A stretch of 64,000 bases of DNA from Astropecten irregularis (lineage: Eukaryota > Echinodermata > Asteroidea > Paxillosida > Astropectinidae), in the NCBI GenBank assembly GCA_963971285.1, contig OZ020255.1:2046001-2110000 (forward strand), in the 5' to 3' direction. Positions 21,573 through 34,300 of the stretch are shown here, piece by piece. A program made the translations under genes and the position numbers. Each line of letters opens with the position of its first letter. The stretch's first letter is position 1. Below the pieces are notes generated by a model. That model saw only the letters and a list, made by a program, of their open reading frames with translations. It ran no database searches and was not told where the DNA came from.

Positions 21573-21889
21573 CAGGCGCGGTTCTAGAGTCAAAATTTGT
21601 TTGGGGCTAGAAGAGCCATTATTTTTGGGGGGCTAGAAGACCTAATATTTTGGGTTCTTAACACTCGCTTCTGCTATGTCTTATTAGGGGTCGAAAACAT
21701 GCACTTTATAGCCCAAACAACGCGTTTTTTTTATGTCATTGGCGCTTAAAAACTGAAAAAACCAGTATTTTCAAGATTTTCTTTTTCACTTGTATTTTTT
21801 TTGGGGGGCTAGACAAAATGTTTGGGGGGCTACAGCCCCCTAGCCCAACCCCCCCCCCCCCCCCCCCCCCCCCCGTAGAACCGCGCCTG
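21573..21889. mobile_element. hAT-type non-autonomous element in unit A
   Basis: 317 bp with terminal inverted repeats CAGGCGCGGTTCTAG / TAGAACCGCGCCTG. An 8-bp target duplication ACCACCAC flanks it (21565-21572 and 21890-21897). Unit C, around 41274, shows the empty site with one ACCACCAC. An 8-bp duplication and CAG ends define hAT. The interior has repeated GGGGGGCTAGA words and a long C run (about 21848-21874). No transposase. Confidence 0.9.
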
Positions 21890-23810
21890 ACCACCACCAT
21901 CGGCAAGCAAGCCCACAACCCCGAACATTGCAATCAACCACTGGCTGCCTGATGAGCGATCCAACCAATCAAATTACAGTACGGGAAAACCTTTACATTG
22001 TCAGACTGTAACACAACAAGATATTCAACCAACGAGGCAATATTCATTAATGTATTACATCTCTATTACATCTTTTATACCTTTGCCAAATGTTGGGTTT
22101 TCTTTTCCTTTGTTCATCGTCACCATAACTGTCACTTTTCAAATCCTCAAAGTTTAAAATGAATTAACAAATAATAGCCGCATAAAGGTGTCAGTAAGCC
22201 AACAATGCTGAGGGAATCTACAAGTGACCACTTGTTGCAATGTTCATTGTATAAGGACGGTATTGCTATGGTAACCAGTCGTTGGGGGAGACTAGAGAGT
22301 TTTGTTATATGACTTTGCCATGGAAACCACTCTATCCCTCAGCAGGGGAGCTGCATGTCTCATACAAAATATCCCCTGGTTATATTATGATGTCATAAAA
22401 TATTATTGTCCTATATCTTTTTAATGTTTTTCATTAAAGAAAAATAAATGAGTTAAAGGAACAACATTTTGGAACAACTTTTGCCCCCAAAGAATGACAA
22501 ATCCTTAGGTCTTAAGCGTGCTTAAGTTTGATGGAGTTGTACAATGCATGTCATATACCTACATTATGCAGAACAGTCATACAGATTACTGGTTATAGGT
22601 AATTGATATATATATTTTATAAGCATTATGTTTTACAAACAGTCTTCACTGACTCTCTGTGGACTTTTCTCACCATCCCTTCCATCAGTCGTGGCGTACG
22701 CAGACATTTATTCAAGGGAGTGTTTTAAAACTAGATGGCATCATTTATAAGATCCCACAAAATAGAAGAGTGACTTAACATGTTATGGTGTGCGAAGTGC
22801 CCATGTCCCTTCAGCATCGTGACATTTTGAAATTCTATCTTTGCAAAATATTCTGTTGTTCTGCATTTCCATACTAAATTACATTTGTCGGAGATGGCCT
22901 GACTACCGCACACATACCAACATCCATACCGTGATTCACGTGGCAACGTAGTGCCACTGCAGGGTTCTCCTCGGGTTTGCTCAAATGTTTGGGGGAATCG
23001 GTCGAGGAATAATCCACGAAACCACGACGGGGCGTGGAGTCCGGAGCCCGCTGAGGGGCCCCGAAAATTGTGGGGCTTTAGATGTTCTCTGGTGTATTTT
23101 TGAGTTTTCCAAGGCCATTTTTTGCCATAATTTGAGATGGCAAGTTTGTTTTCATACAGTTTTTATTTAGACGCAGGATCAAAACAAATAATTATTTCGG
23201 AATGACATTTGTTGGAAACAATTGAAAAATGTGTATTTATATGTGTTTATCATTTTTAGCACTGAGATCATTCAGCTGAATGGATGAAGCATAAAAGACA
23301 AATAGAATTCACAACTAAAAATATTAATTCCAAAGCCGTGTAGTCAAACTTTGAAATTGTTTTATTTCTAATATTACAACAAATTGTATTTGTTAATGAA
23401 TATGGAATTTTCATGAGAATCTAAATTAAACCCACACTGAATGAAGAGAAATGTTCGTTTTCGCACATGAAAAACTGCAAATATGATTGTTCAGATGATA
23501 TTTTAGCTAGGTGCGTGCTTCCGTTGGTTCGGCAAGTCCTGTCACTTTTTGACAAATTATTATATTACAAAACGCGCGCAGTGTGGTCCAGAACGTAAAA
23601 TCTCGGACTTCCTTTCAATAAATGGTTTCCATTTATGCTGTTATTATTATTATTATCCTTACATGTATTTCCGTTTTCATTTCTATGAATAAGTATGCAA
23701 ACCTAACGCGTAGGGCCTACACTGTATGTACGTATATTTTGATCGTGGTTGCTGCGGAGGGTATGCTGTCTACGTGGCATAATACTGTATATTTGATCCA
23801 GCCGAACAAC

Positions 23811-24617
23811 CAGAGTTGTAACGAGTCACTGTTTTATGTGACTTGAGTCGAGTCGAGTCATTTTAAAGAAGTGACTCGAGTCGAGTCGAGTCATTTGGTC
23901 TTGAATGTCGAGTCGAGTCGAGTCACAGTGTGTAGTCGAGTCGAGTCGAGTCGAGTCAATTATTTAGATCGAGTCAATTCGAGTCAAAAAATAATATTTT
24001 AGAAATAAACAAACACCAACAGACTGGAATTTGTTGCTTTTTTTTTTTATTTACCGGTACATCCGGGTCACAACCTGTGATGAAACACATTTAGGCTACA
24101 TGCACATATCACAGTTTAGGGCCTGTTTGGTTATGACGAATCCTGCGGATCCGGATCCGGATCCGGATCCCATTTTAGCGTAGTGCATAGGACGTGGATC
24201 CCAAAATTTGGGATCCGGTGCATTAAACAAACAGGCCCTTAGTCTGGTTTCGTGGATTTACAAAACCACAAGATAGTGCTAGTGGGAGGGAGTACGTAAC
24301 GCGACATGGCGATATGGTGTATGTTTGATACATATACCGTATGCATCGTGCATGGAAGCTGATACTTCTATACCCCATGTATACAAACTTGCGATGCGCG
24401 TAAGTTCAAATAAAATATTTCGCAAAGTTTTATTTTTCGGGGGCGGGAAGGAGGGAATCGAGTCATTATTAGCCTTACTCGAGTCGAGTCGAGTCATTCT
24501 GATGAGAGACTCGAGTCGAGTCGAGTCATTTGCTCGCAATGACTCGAGTCGAGTCGCAAAAAATGTGACTCGAGTCGGACTCGAGTCGAGTCATTGACTC
24601 GAGTCATTACAACTCTG
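23811..24617. mobile_element. hAT-type element packed with GAGTC repeats
   Basis: 807 bp with ends CAGAGTTGTAACGAGTCA / TGACTCGAGTCATTACAACTCTG, near-perfect inverted repeats. An 8-bp duplication CGAACAAC lies at 23803-23810 and 24618-24625. The uninterrupted sequence in R2 (about 34190) has CGAACAAC once. Both subterminal zones consist of many GACTC/GAGTC words in tandem (23840-23990 and 24478-24607), which may be transposase-binding sites. No transposase is encoded. Confidence 0.93.
24119..24238. mobile_element. Harbinger-type MITE nested in the hAT element
   Basis: 120 bp with ends GGGCCTGTTTGG / CAAACAGGCCC and 3-bp TTA duplications (24116-24118 and 24239-24241), which fits PIF/Harbinger. 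The interior has a GGATCC repeat (about 24146-24170) and an inverted partner. It is younger than the hAT element that holds it. Confidence 0.75.
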
Positions 24618-27316
24618 CGAACAACCCGAAACTGGCTTACGCCAACAATCACGCACGACACCGGCCATGAGGAACGAATGTCTACGTCGCGGTGTAAGCG
24701 CGGAATGTACAGGAGGCTATGTGACATAATTAACGATGTTTTATTATTACAACACACACTGAATCCGCAAATTTGGTCCGTTACTTTCGCAGTATTTATT
24801 AGTTTCTTTCTTTTTATTCTCCTTTTCCTTTATTTTGGCAATTTTTTTTTCGTCCACATTTTTATTGAGCAAACGATGGTGTTCAACAGCCACTAACCCC
24901 CACCCCCACGCACGCACCTGCCTTCCACAAAATGTGGTGAAATGGTTTTTCGTCAAATCCTTTATAAAACATGGGTTTCCGCTGTCCGCTGTTAGGCGTA
25001 TTATTTGCTGTACACGCATCACAATGGGCGCGGAAGTCTCCCTGCGCCAAACAAGAAATAGATCTATGCTTGCTCTTTACTATTACCCCCATTTAGTGTT
25101 TATTTCATCCTCTGATTAGTGTCTAATATAAATTAAGTAAATTAATGTAAGGCAATAATTACTGTGATTAAACTTCTATAACAACGGAAAATTTATCCTT
25201 GATCAATTTTGGGGAATGGCCCGTGTATTTTTATTTTCTTATGATAATTGTGTGTCTTTGGATAGCAAAGAAACAGACAGCAGCAACTTTTCTGTCATTC
25301 ACTCCCAGAACTCTTGCCAAAGTTAATTGATTACATTAAACTCACTATGTATTATTCCCTTTTTAATTAATTTAATTTGTCTTACATCATTGAATTGTCT
25401 TAAAGCACCACCGTTCCGTGCTTTGGCCTATTTGGAAATACACCTATTTACATGGAACACTTTTGATAGTCCCTTTTTAGATATTTCCATTTGTTATCTA
25501 AATATGGGTCATTCTCTGAAACAATAATTCTTTGTCCATATTTCTCAACAAGTTTTGATGAACACACCCTTTCTCCTTTTATTTTTTTTTCTTTCTTTTT
25601 TTATCATTTTAATATTTTTGTTTTCATTCTCCAGGTGTTTTTTAGCATGTTAAATGTCAAGTTTATTACAGTTTTTTTTGTTTATCTTATAAATGTATTA
25701 TTTTCCCTAATTCAGCCTCTGGCTGCGATGGAAAAGATTTTTAATAAACCATGAATAAAAGATACATAAGTTTATGCGGTCTCTCCGATGGTTGCTGAAA
25801 TCAGCAAAAATACACGGTGAGGTAGTTTTCTAATTATATTCTATATTTTACAATTGTTTGACAACAACCTGTCATATGTCAATGGTAAATGTCGAAAACA
25901 TGCAATTGTTTGTTCCCTGAATGTCCGTTGCTGCAGAAAATTGAGCCTTCCGAAAATTCAGCACTCTGAAATGATTCTTTGAATGTTGTTTTTTTTTCAA
26001 GATGTAAAACCTTTTACAAATGATAAACATATGATAAACCATCAATTTCCCCTTGCAAAAGTGATGAGATGAAAGCAAGTATTAAACTATTGCTCACCAG
26101 GTAAACATTCTGAATGCAAAAATAGTTTGATTTGAAAAATTTGTCAAGACCTAATTTTGAAAATGTGCAGGAAAAAACAAATTGACGGGCACGTTCAAAC
26201 TCGATACACGCGCAGACCAGAGACCAACTGTCGATTTGGTTACGTCCTAAAGAAGAATGAGATACAATGGAAAATGGATATTATACTGTACAGTAGACAC
26301 TCACACTACCTGTAGAGGAAACCACACTCAGTAGCCTATATTTGCACTGTATTTCGTTGTATAAAATGGAACAAAATTGCACATGCACCTATCTGGAAAA
26401 ATTGCCTTAAAATCTTAAGTGCCCAGCAAATTTTCCATGGATAATGTGTGATAGCCTATTGTGTGGGCCTGTTTGTGAAGTGACTGGAAAATTAGTTATG
26501 CTCAGTGAATCTCAGCAGGGTGCAAGCCGGCACGTGCCTGGTGGTAGGCCCGTAACTCCATGATATAACAATAGACTTCTCTCATCACTAGAATCTGTAA
26601 TACACTGATGGCAGTTGCCTGTATATAAAATCTTACATTCGTTTACTGCTATTATTTATGTTCATAGTCCAATATGAGGGCTCATCATGACTCTATTCTA
26701 TGTCTAGGCTTCTAGGCTTAATAACGTGAATTCCAATGTATGCTGAATACAAACGACAATACATTGAATTGATTGAAACTTCTTATACGGTCATGAGATG
26801 TACACATGAACTGCTGATTTATACTATTACATGCAAAAGTTTAAAGATAGTACATGTATCATACTTTGGTAGCATACCGAAACAGAAATCTTCACATATT
26901 TATCTATAACTTACAGGATCATAAAGATACCCAACGTTGATCATGAAACCTGTAGTTCGAAGGATTGGGGCAATATTATTGCCAAATATGAATTGTTTTA
27001 TTTAACTTACATCAATCACCTTGCGTACGGTTTTATATTGGTTAATTGGGAGTGGGTCTATTTTAGAAGTACAAATGATATTCTAGAAATAATAAACCAA
27101 AGTAAAGAAACTGTTTCTGATCACCTTCGACGCCAAAACTACTTTAAAATACAACAGATCTACCGGAAAATGAAATAATGGTTTGACCGTAATGTTCAAC
27201 GGGAGGCTTTTCAAATAAACGGTACAAAAAGTGCAGTCAATGTTAACGAAAATATTCGGCAAACATGAATTTCTATGTGTCTTTTCTGTCTCTAATCAGA
27301 ATGATTGCCGCGTTAA

Positions 27317-27663
27317 AGGTAGTAAAATACTTTGGTAAGAGACCAAAACAGAAATGTTCACAGATTTACGTATAACTTTCAGGATATGAAGATGGTGCTA
27401 GTAGAAACCTACCGTTAAACGTTTTCCGCCTGAAATTGTTTATTTATCCAGAAATAAGTAAAACAACGACCGGAAATCTTTTGAAAGATCAAAAATAAAA
27501 GATAAAAGACTTGGGAAATACTGCGGCTGTTTTTCAATGTTTTCTCAAAATGTGGGCACTGTATGGGATGAAATTTTCACAGATGACTGTTACTGTATCT
27601 GTCTTGATTTTTTTGCCCATGAATCTGTATTTCTTTGTTAAAAACCAAAGTATGATATTACCT
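27317..27663. mobile_element. TTAA-type MITE, best-preserved copy
   Basis: 347 bp, flanked by TTAA at 27313-27316 and 27664-27667. Ends AGGTAGTAAAATACTTTGGT and ACCAAAGTATGATATTACCT form imperfect inverted repeats. This copy gives the clearest definition of the family. Confidence 0.85.
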
Positions 27664-27667
27664 TTAA

Positions 27668-29150
27668 TGTTGAAATAATGTATTCCACAGTCCGCACTTT
27701 CAGAAATATTGCTTTTCTTCCAAATCGTGTGGAAAGTTTCATATTTGGGTTTCGGTTTTTCTGCTATCAAATTTTTGAACCTTACGGATATTACAATTCC
27801 GGTTATTTGAACGTTTAGCCAAGTAATCGTCCCAATGTTACTCGGGTATCAGGTTTAGTAGAGTACAGTATGATTAGTAATGTAAGCCACACCGGGTTTG
27901 TTTGATAATCTTTCAGATGAAATCAAAATGTTTCTGATTCGTTTGCCTGCATGCTTTGAAGGATACAGACAAAAGGGTATCGTCATGAATTGCTTACAAA
28001 TTGCTGAATTACAATCAAGTAAAAAAAAGTTCAAGGTGTCGGTCACTATTTTCTTTTTATTAATTCCAATGTTCTGCCTGGGAGTCTGGGACTGATGCAA
28101 TATATACCATGTTTGTAATAAGGATGTTAATCAATAGATTAAGCAACGTCTAAATGGCTGATGGCTAAGTTACCATACATTCATTTCATGTCAGCATCCA
28201 ATATATTTTCTGGCACTCACAACTTTCAAACAAGTATCAAGAACCCTTAGAATCACGGTTACTTGAGCGAATGCCCGTTTGCACGTCATTTTTGGAATCG
28301 ATTCTATAGGTACATTCGTATCCCGCATGTGCACGAATATGGCTTCTCTGAATGATGCGTGTATACCGTATAGCAGAAAATAATTAATACATTTTATTTC
28401 ATTTCCTCTTGAATACATCTATTGAAACATTTGCTTCAATATGAATGTGATTATTACGAACTTTATATATTCTAGATGACTCTAATAAGATTTGAAAATT
28501 TCCGAAAAAGTAAGAATAAAGATAAAAGATTATTGCACATTGTTGCCATCTATACAAGGATAAGTCGGCAGTTCTTATATAGAATTGTACCAACTTTACT
28601 GGTGAAAGTATAGCAATAGGAGGTCGTGAATACAAAGCCCAATCCAGCCTTAAATGAGGTTATTGACTTCATTGAGGCATGCGATCTATACGAATTGAAC
28701 AATACGTTACCCATGTAATATAATGTGTATTTTCACGTTGAAGTGACTGGGAATTTGTTAAGCCTTGCTCAGTGAATCTCCGCGGGGTGCAAGCCGGGCA
28801 CGTGCCTGCTTGTAAGGACCGTAACTCCATAGTCTAACTATCGGCTTCTCTAGGCACTAAAATCTGTCATAAACTGTGGTAAGATATTACATTCATTTAT
28901 TGCTAATATTTCTGTGCATAGTTCATTATGAGGTTAGAAGGCTTATAAATGATTGGCAGTTTTTGTTCGCATGTTTGTATCTTGATTGGTGATTGAGGGG
29001 CTGAACATGGCTATAATTGAACGGATAGACTCTCTATCTATTCAATAACATAATATGAGCAACGATTAGATGTATAATAATCCATTACATGTCCAGAGAA
29101 TACCCAGATATGCCCCTGTACCCGACCCCCTCAGAATCAAAAATCCCACT
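27668..29150. other. Mostly unique stretch with a decayed arm fragment
   Basis: No gene can be supported. About 28740-28860 is a diverged copy of the arm block that also appears near 9650-9720 and 35570-35650. Short frames (for example 27898-28095) lack motifs. Confidence 0.4.
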
Positions 29151-29560
29151 TTTAATAGCAATTCCATCATTCTTGCGATTGAAGTAAAATTGCGACTATA
29201 GGCGCGAATTTTAACGTTTCGTCTGCCATCTGGTACCGCACCCTTTTATATCACGTGATTGGCGTGAACACGTCTTGCTTTTCTATTGGCTAGTTGAATA
29301 TAACCAGCTCAGCCCGATTCTAACGACTGGCGGACAGGGTGAGATTCCTGCCTCGCGTGGCGACAAATATCAAACACGTTGGATATTTGCCTCCGGTCGT
29401 GATCTCTTGAGGCAAAAAACGCAGCAACAATTTGCCGCACACGATGAGCTACGTGCTGAACAAACGGCCTCTGCAGATAGCTCTTGTGTGCGTCAGGCTT
29501 GAAACCGATTTGAAGTTGTGTACATTGAATAATTATATAGGACTCCATTGTATAACTGTT
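29151..29560. other. GC-richer unique block of unknown nature
   Basis: The stretch from 29170 to 29510 has more CG dinucleotides than its surroundings, a TTTTATATCACGTGATT sequence (about 29244-29260) that combines a TATA-like and an E-box-like word, and an open frame of 75 codons (29275-29502) without recognised motifs. It has no copy in units B or C. It could be a promoter with a first exon, or simply another insertion. Confidence 0.25.
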
Positions 29561-30065
29561 TGAAACATGGAACGTTCATGAAAAATACGTACACTCTGCT
29601 GATTGTACTTAGTTTAGATGCAAAGGTTTAAGAAAGCAACATGTACATGTTGTTTATGATAGCGCTATATGCATATTCCTACTGCCTAAGACATTTCAAG
29701 TGATAAACTGCTGAAAACTGATCATCAACTTAACTAATTACCTGAAACTTATAAGATATTACCACAATTTTGATGAACAATATGGAAGTGGTGATCGGAA
29801 ATGTCAACAGAGTGGCAGTGAATCAGTATTAATCTGCTGATCAAAAGTCTTGTTTACATCATTTTATTCATGATGTGTAATGATTGTGCTTGACTACTAA
29901 TAGTGGATTATCTTGCAAATCAAAGTATATCATTATACCTTTATCACTTCATCAAACTTAAGTAAGCTTACGACCTGTAGATGTTATTCTTTTTGGGCAA
30001 GAGGTCTTCAAAATGTTGTTCCTATAATTTATTCATTTTTCTTTAATGAAAACAATCCAAAGATG
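29561..30065 (+). repeat. Diverged short plus-oriented arm piece, end of unit A
   Basis: About 29780-29890 matches 37440-37540, and 29940-30050 matches 12220-12310. It is more diverged than the B and C counterparts. No gene. Confidence 0.6.
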
Positions 30066-30311
30066 TAGGACCATAATGTACTCTGGTGAGACTAGTTTGA
30101 TTTTCGCACCCGAAACCAGTATTCTTAGCTCCAGTTTAGACCCACGTGCTCGACTTGGAGAATATCTATGAAGCTTGCGCAGCGAACAGACGTAAAAACG
30201 GTCATGATAACTATATATCTTGCCATAAAGGTACACTTGAATAATGGTTGTTGAGAAGGCCCGGGGGCTGAGCTAACTTCATAAAGCTGCTTAAATACAA
30301 AATGTGCTTAA

Positions 30312-30659
30312 AGGTTGTTCCATACTTTGGTAGGAAACCAAAACAGAAGTGTTCAAAGATTTACTTATAACTTAAAGGGTGTAAAGATGGTGCTAGTAGA
30401 AACATACTTTTCATTTCGTTTCACCTGAAATACTGTATTTATAAAGAAAATGTGTAAAAGCAACAACCTAAAAATATTGTGATCTTTGAAAGAAAACAAA
30501 AAACCGTGAAAAGATTAACGAATTCCGTGGGCCTTTTTCACTGTTTTCTCAAAAAGTCGGCACCGTTTGGGACTGGGATTTGTTTTTACAGATGACTTAT
30601 ATTGTATATTTTTTTATATTTGTGCCCATTTCTTTGACAAAAACCTTTTAGAATTACAT
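30312..30659. mobile_element. TTAA-type MITE, unit B
   Basis: The counterpart of 20568-20907 in unit A. TTAA at 30308-30311 and 30660-30663; ends AGGTTGTTCC and AATTACAT. Confidence 0.8.
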
Positions 30660-30663
30660 TTAA

Positions 30664-31339
30664 GCATGAAAAGTCTTCTTTGATCAAACAGGATTACCGA
30701 CCAAATTTCCATGTGATGTTAACTGCTTTTGACTTCAATTCGCCTATTGTTTACTGAACACATCATTTACACGTTTTGGCTGGCATAGTGATTTTATTTA
30801 CCCAAGTTGTTGGTACTGAAGCAAAATAATGTTGGTGCTTAAGCAGCTCTGTGAATTTGGTTTACATAGTGGCACGTTCACAACAGATTTCAGAGACAAG
30901 ATTTGTAAGAAAAAAGGAATTTAATGAAACTTGATATTATTCGGTCGAGTAAAAGATCTTTTGTTTGGAATAAATATATGTGAAGTTGATAAATGGGATC
31001 ATTTAAATCATAAAAATACAATGAAGATTGGTTATCCTTGCTATAACCAAATTCAAACATTCCCCTACAATTTTATGGATCTTGCTCGTTGTTGTCGATT
31101 TTTGTCGGTTGGCTGGTATAATTAGTGTGACACATTACATGCTTTCTATCCAGAGTTTCAGCTTGTTTCATTTAGATCACTCGATTTAAATCTTGATTTA
31201 AATCAATGAAAAGAAATCACTCACAAATACATTCAATGTTCCTTTTTTATATGATTTTTTGATTTGTAAATTAAAAAGAAAATCAAATTATGTTAATAAA
31301 AAAGACTCCATAATTTAGGGTTTGATGCGGCTATTCTTT
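30664..31339. repeat. Unit B segment before the arm
   Basis: Direct match to 20912-21564 and 40600-41270. It lacks the hAT insertion found in unit A. No gene. Confidence 0.8.
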
Positions 31340-34300
31340 AAACACCATCACCCTCGGCAAGCAAGCCCACAACCCCGCCCATTGCAATCAACCACTGGCT
31401 GTCTGAGGAGCGAATCAACCAATCAACTAACAGTACTGGATAACCTCTACATTGTCAGACTGTAACATACCAAGATATTCAACCAACGAGGCAACATTCA
31501 TTAATGTATTACATCTCTATTACATCTTTTACACCCTTTGTCAAATGTTGGGTTTCTATTCCTTTGTTCATCGTCACCATAACTGTCACTTTAAAATGAA
31601 TTAACAAATAATAGCCGCATAAAGGTGTCAGTAAGCCAACAATGCTGAGAAAATCTACAAGTGACCACTTGTTGCAATGTTCAATGTATAAGGACGGTAT
31701 TGCCATGGTAACCAGTCGTTTGGGGAAACTAGAGAGTTTTGTTATATGACTTTGCCATGGAAACCACTCTATCCCTCAGCTGGGGAGCTGCATGTCTCAT
31801 ACAAAATATCCCCTGGTTATATTATGATGTCATACAATATTATTGTCCTACATCTTTTTAATGTTTTTCATTAAAGAAAAATAAATGAGTTAAAGGAACA
31901 ACATTTTGGAACAACTTTTGCCCCCAAAGAATGACAAATCCTTAGGTCTTAAGCGTGCTTAAGTTTGATGGAGCTGTACAATGTATGCCATATACCTACA
32001 TTATGCAGGACAGTCATACAGATTACTGGTTATAGGTAATTAATATATTTTACAAGCATTATGTTTTACAAACAGTCTTCACTGACTCTCTGTGGACTTT
32101 TCTCACCATCCCTTCCATCAGTCGTGGCGTACGCAGACATATTTTATTCAAGGAGGTGTTTTAAAATTAAATGGCATCATTTATGAGATCCCACAAAGTA
32201 GAAAAGTGACTTAACATGTTATCGTGTGGGAAGTGCCCATGTCCCTTCAGCGTCGTGAAATTTTGAAATTCTACCTTTGCAAAATATAATGCTTTTCTGC
32301 ATTTCAATACTAAATTACATTTGTCGAAGATGGCCTGACTACCGCACACATACCAACATCCATACCGTGATTCACGTGGCAACGTAGTGCCACTGCAGGG
32401 TTCTCCTCGCGTTTGTTCAAATGTTTTGGGGGATCGGTCGAGGAACAAGACTGTAACATACCAAGATATTCAACCAACAAGGCAATATTCATTAATGTAT
32501 TACATCTCTATTACATCTTGTATACCCTTTGCCAAATGTTGGGTTTCTTTTCCTTTGTTCATCGTCACCATAGCTGTCACTTTTCAAATCATCAAAGTTT
32601 AAAATGAATTAACAAATAATAGCCGCATAAATGTGTCTGTAACCAAGCAACGCTGCATGCATCTACACACCACATGTTGCAATGTTCATTGTATAAGGAC
32701 GGTATTGCTATGGTAACCTGTCTTTGAGGGAATCTAGAGACTTTTGTTATATGACTTTGCCATGGGAACCACTCTATGTCTCATACAAAAATATCCCTGG
32801 TTATATTATGATGTCATACAATATTATTGTCCTATATCTTTTAAATGTTTTTTATTAAAGAAAAATAAATGAAATAAAGGAACAATATTTTGAAACAACT
32901 CTTGCCCCAAAGGAATAACAAATCCTTAGGTCTTAAGCGTGCTTAAGTTTGATGGAGCTGTACAATGTATGCCATATACCTACATTATGCAGGACAGTCA
33001 TACAGATTACTGGTTATAGGTAATTAATATATTTTACAAGCATTATGTTATACAAACAGTCTTCACTGACTCTCTGTGGACCTTTCTCACCATCCCTTCT
33101 ATCAGTCGTGGCGTACGCAGACATTTATTCAATGGAATGTTATGAGATCCCACAGAGTAGAAGAGTGACTTAACATGTTATGGCGTGGGAAGTGCCCATG
33201 TCCCTTCAGTATTGTGACATTTTGAAATTCTATCTTTGCAAAATATTCTGTTTTTCTGCATTTCCATACTAAATTACATTTGTTGGAGATGGCCTGACAA
33301 CCGCACACATACCAATATCAATACCGTGATTCACATGGCAACGTAGTGCCACTGCAGGGTTCTCCTCGGGTTTGCTCAAATGTTTGGGGAATCGGTCGAG
33401 GAACAATCCACGAAACCACGGCGGGGCGTGGAGTCCGGAGCCCGCTGAGGGGCCCCGAAAATTGTGGGGCTATAGATGTTCTCTGGTGTAATTTTGAGTT
33501 TTCCAGGGCCATTTTCGAAAATTTTCGAATGAGATTTCTTTTGATTAGAGATTTGACCAAGTGAATTTGTTTTTACTAAGACGCAGGATCAAAACAATTA
33601 ATTAATTCAGAATGACATTTGTTGAAAAAAATGGGAAAATTTGTATTTATATATGTTTATCATTTTCAGCACTGAGATCATTCAGCTGAATGGAAGAAGC
33701 ATAAAAGACAAATATAATACACAACTAAAAATATAAATTCCAAAGCCGTGCAGTCATACTTTGAAATTGTTTTATTTCTAATTTTACAACGAATTGCATT
33801 TGTTAATGAATATGGAATTTCCTTGAAAATCTAAATTAAACCCAGACAGAATGAAGAGAAATGTTCGTTTTCGCAAATGAAAAACTGCAAATATGATTGT
33901 TCAGATGATATTTTAGCTAGGTGCGTGCTTCCGTTGGTTCGGCAAGTCCTGTCACCTTTTGACAAATTATTATATTACAAAACGCGCGCAGTGTGGTCCA
34001 GAACGTAAAATCTCGGACTACCTTTTCAATAAATGGTTTCCATTTATGCTGTTATTATTATTATTATCCTTACATGTATTTCCGTTTACATTTCTATGAA
34101 TAAGTATGCAAACCTATGTACGTATACTTTGATCGTGTTTGCTGCGGAGGAGATGCTGTCTACGTGGCATAATACTGTATATTTGATCCAGCCGAACAAC
34201 CCGAAACTGGCTTACGCCAACAATCACGCACGACACCGGCCATGAGGAACGAATGTCTACGTCGCGGTGTAAGCGCGGAATGTACAGGAGGCTATGTGAC

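Larger units (their letters stand above)
21898..27030 (-). repeat. Repeat arm R1 (unit A)
   Basis: The same sequence as R2 and R3 and the reverse complement of F0. It starts at CATCGGCAAGCAAGCCCAC and runs to the sequence that mirrors bases 1-238. It is interrupted by the hAT element at 23811-24617. Apart from that, open frames are short and shared only as DNA. Confidence 0.85.

Noticed and set aside
24279-24597. Ser/Arg/Leu-rich frames over the GAGTC array on both strands
   Set aside because: Low-complexity translation of a tandem repeat.
23830-24610. GAGTC arrays as a CRISPR-like array or centromeric satellite
   Set aside because: The repeats are 5-10 bp without regular spacers, and exact 8-bp duplications and CAGAG ends show they belong to a hAT element.
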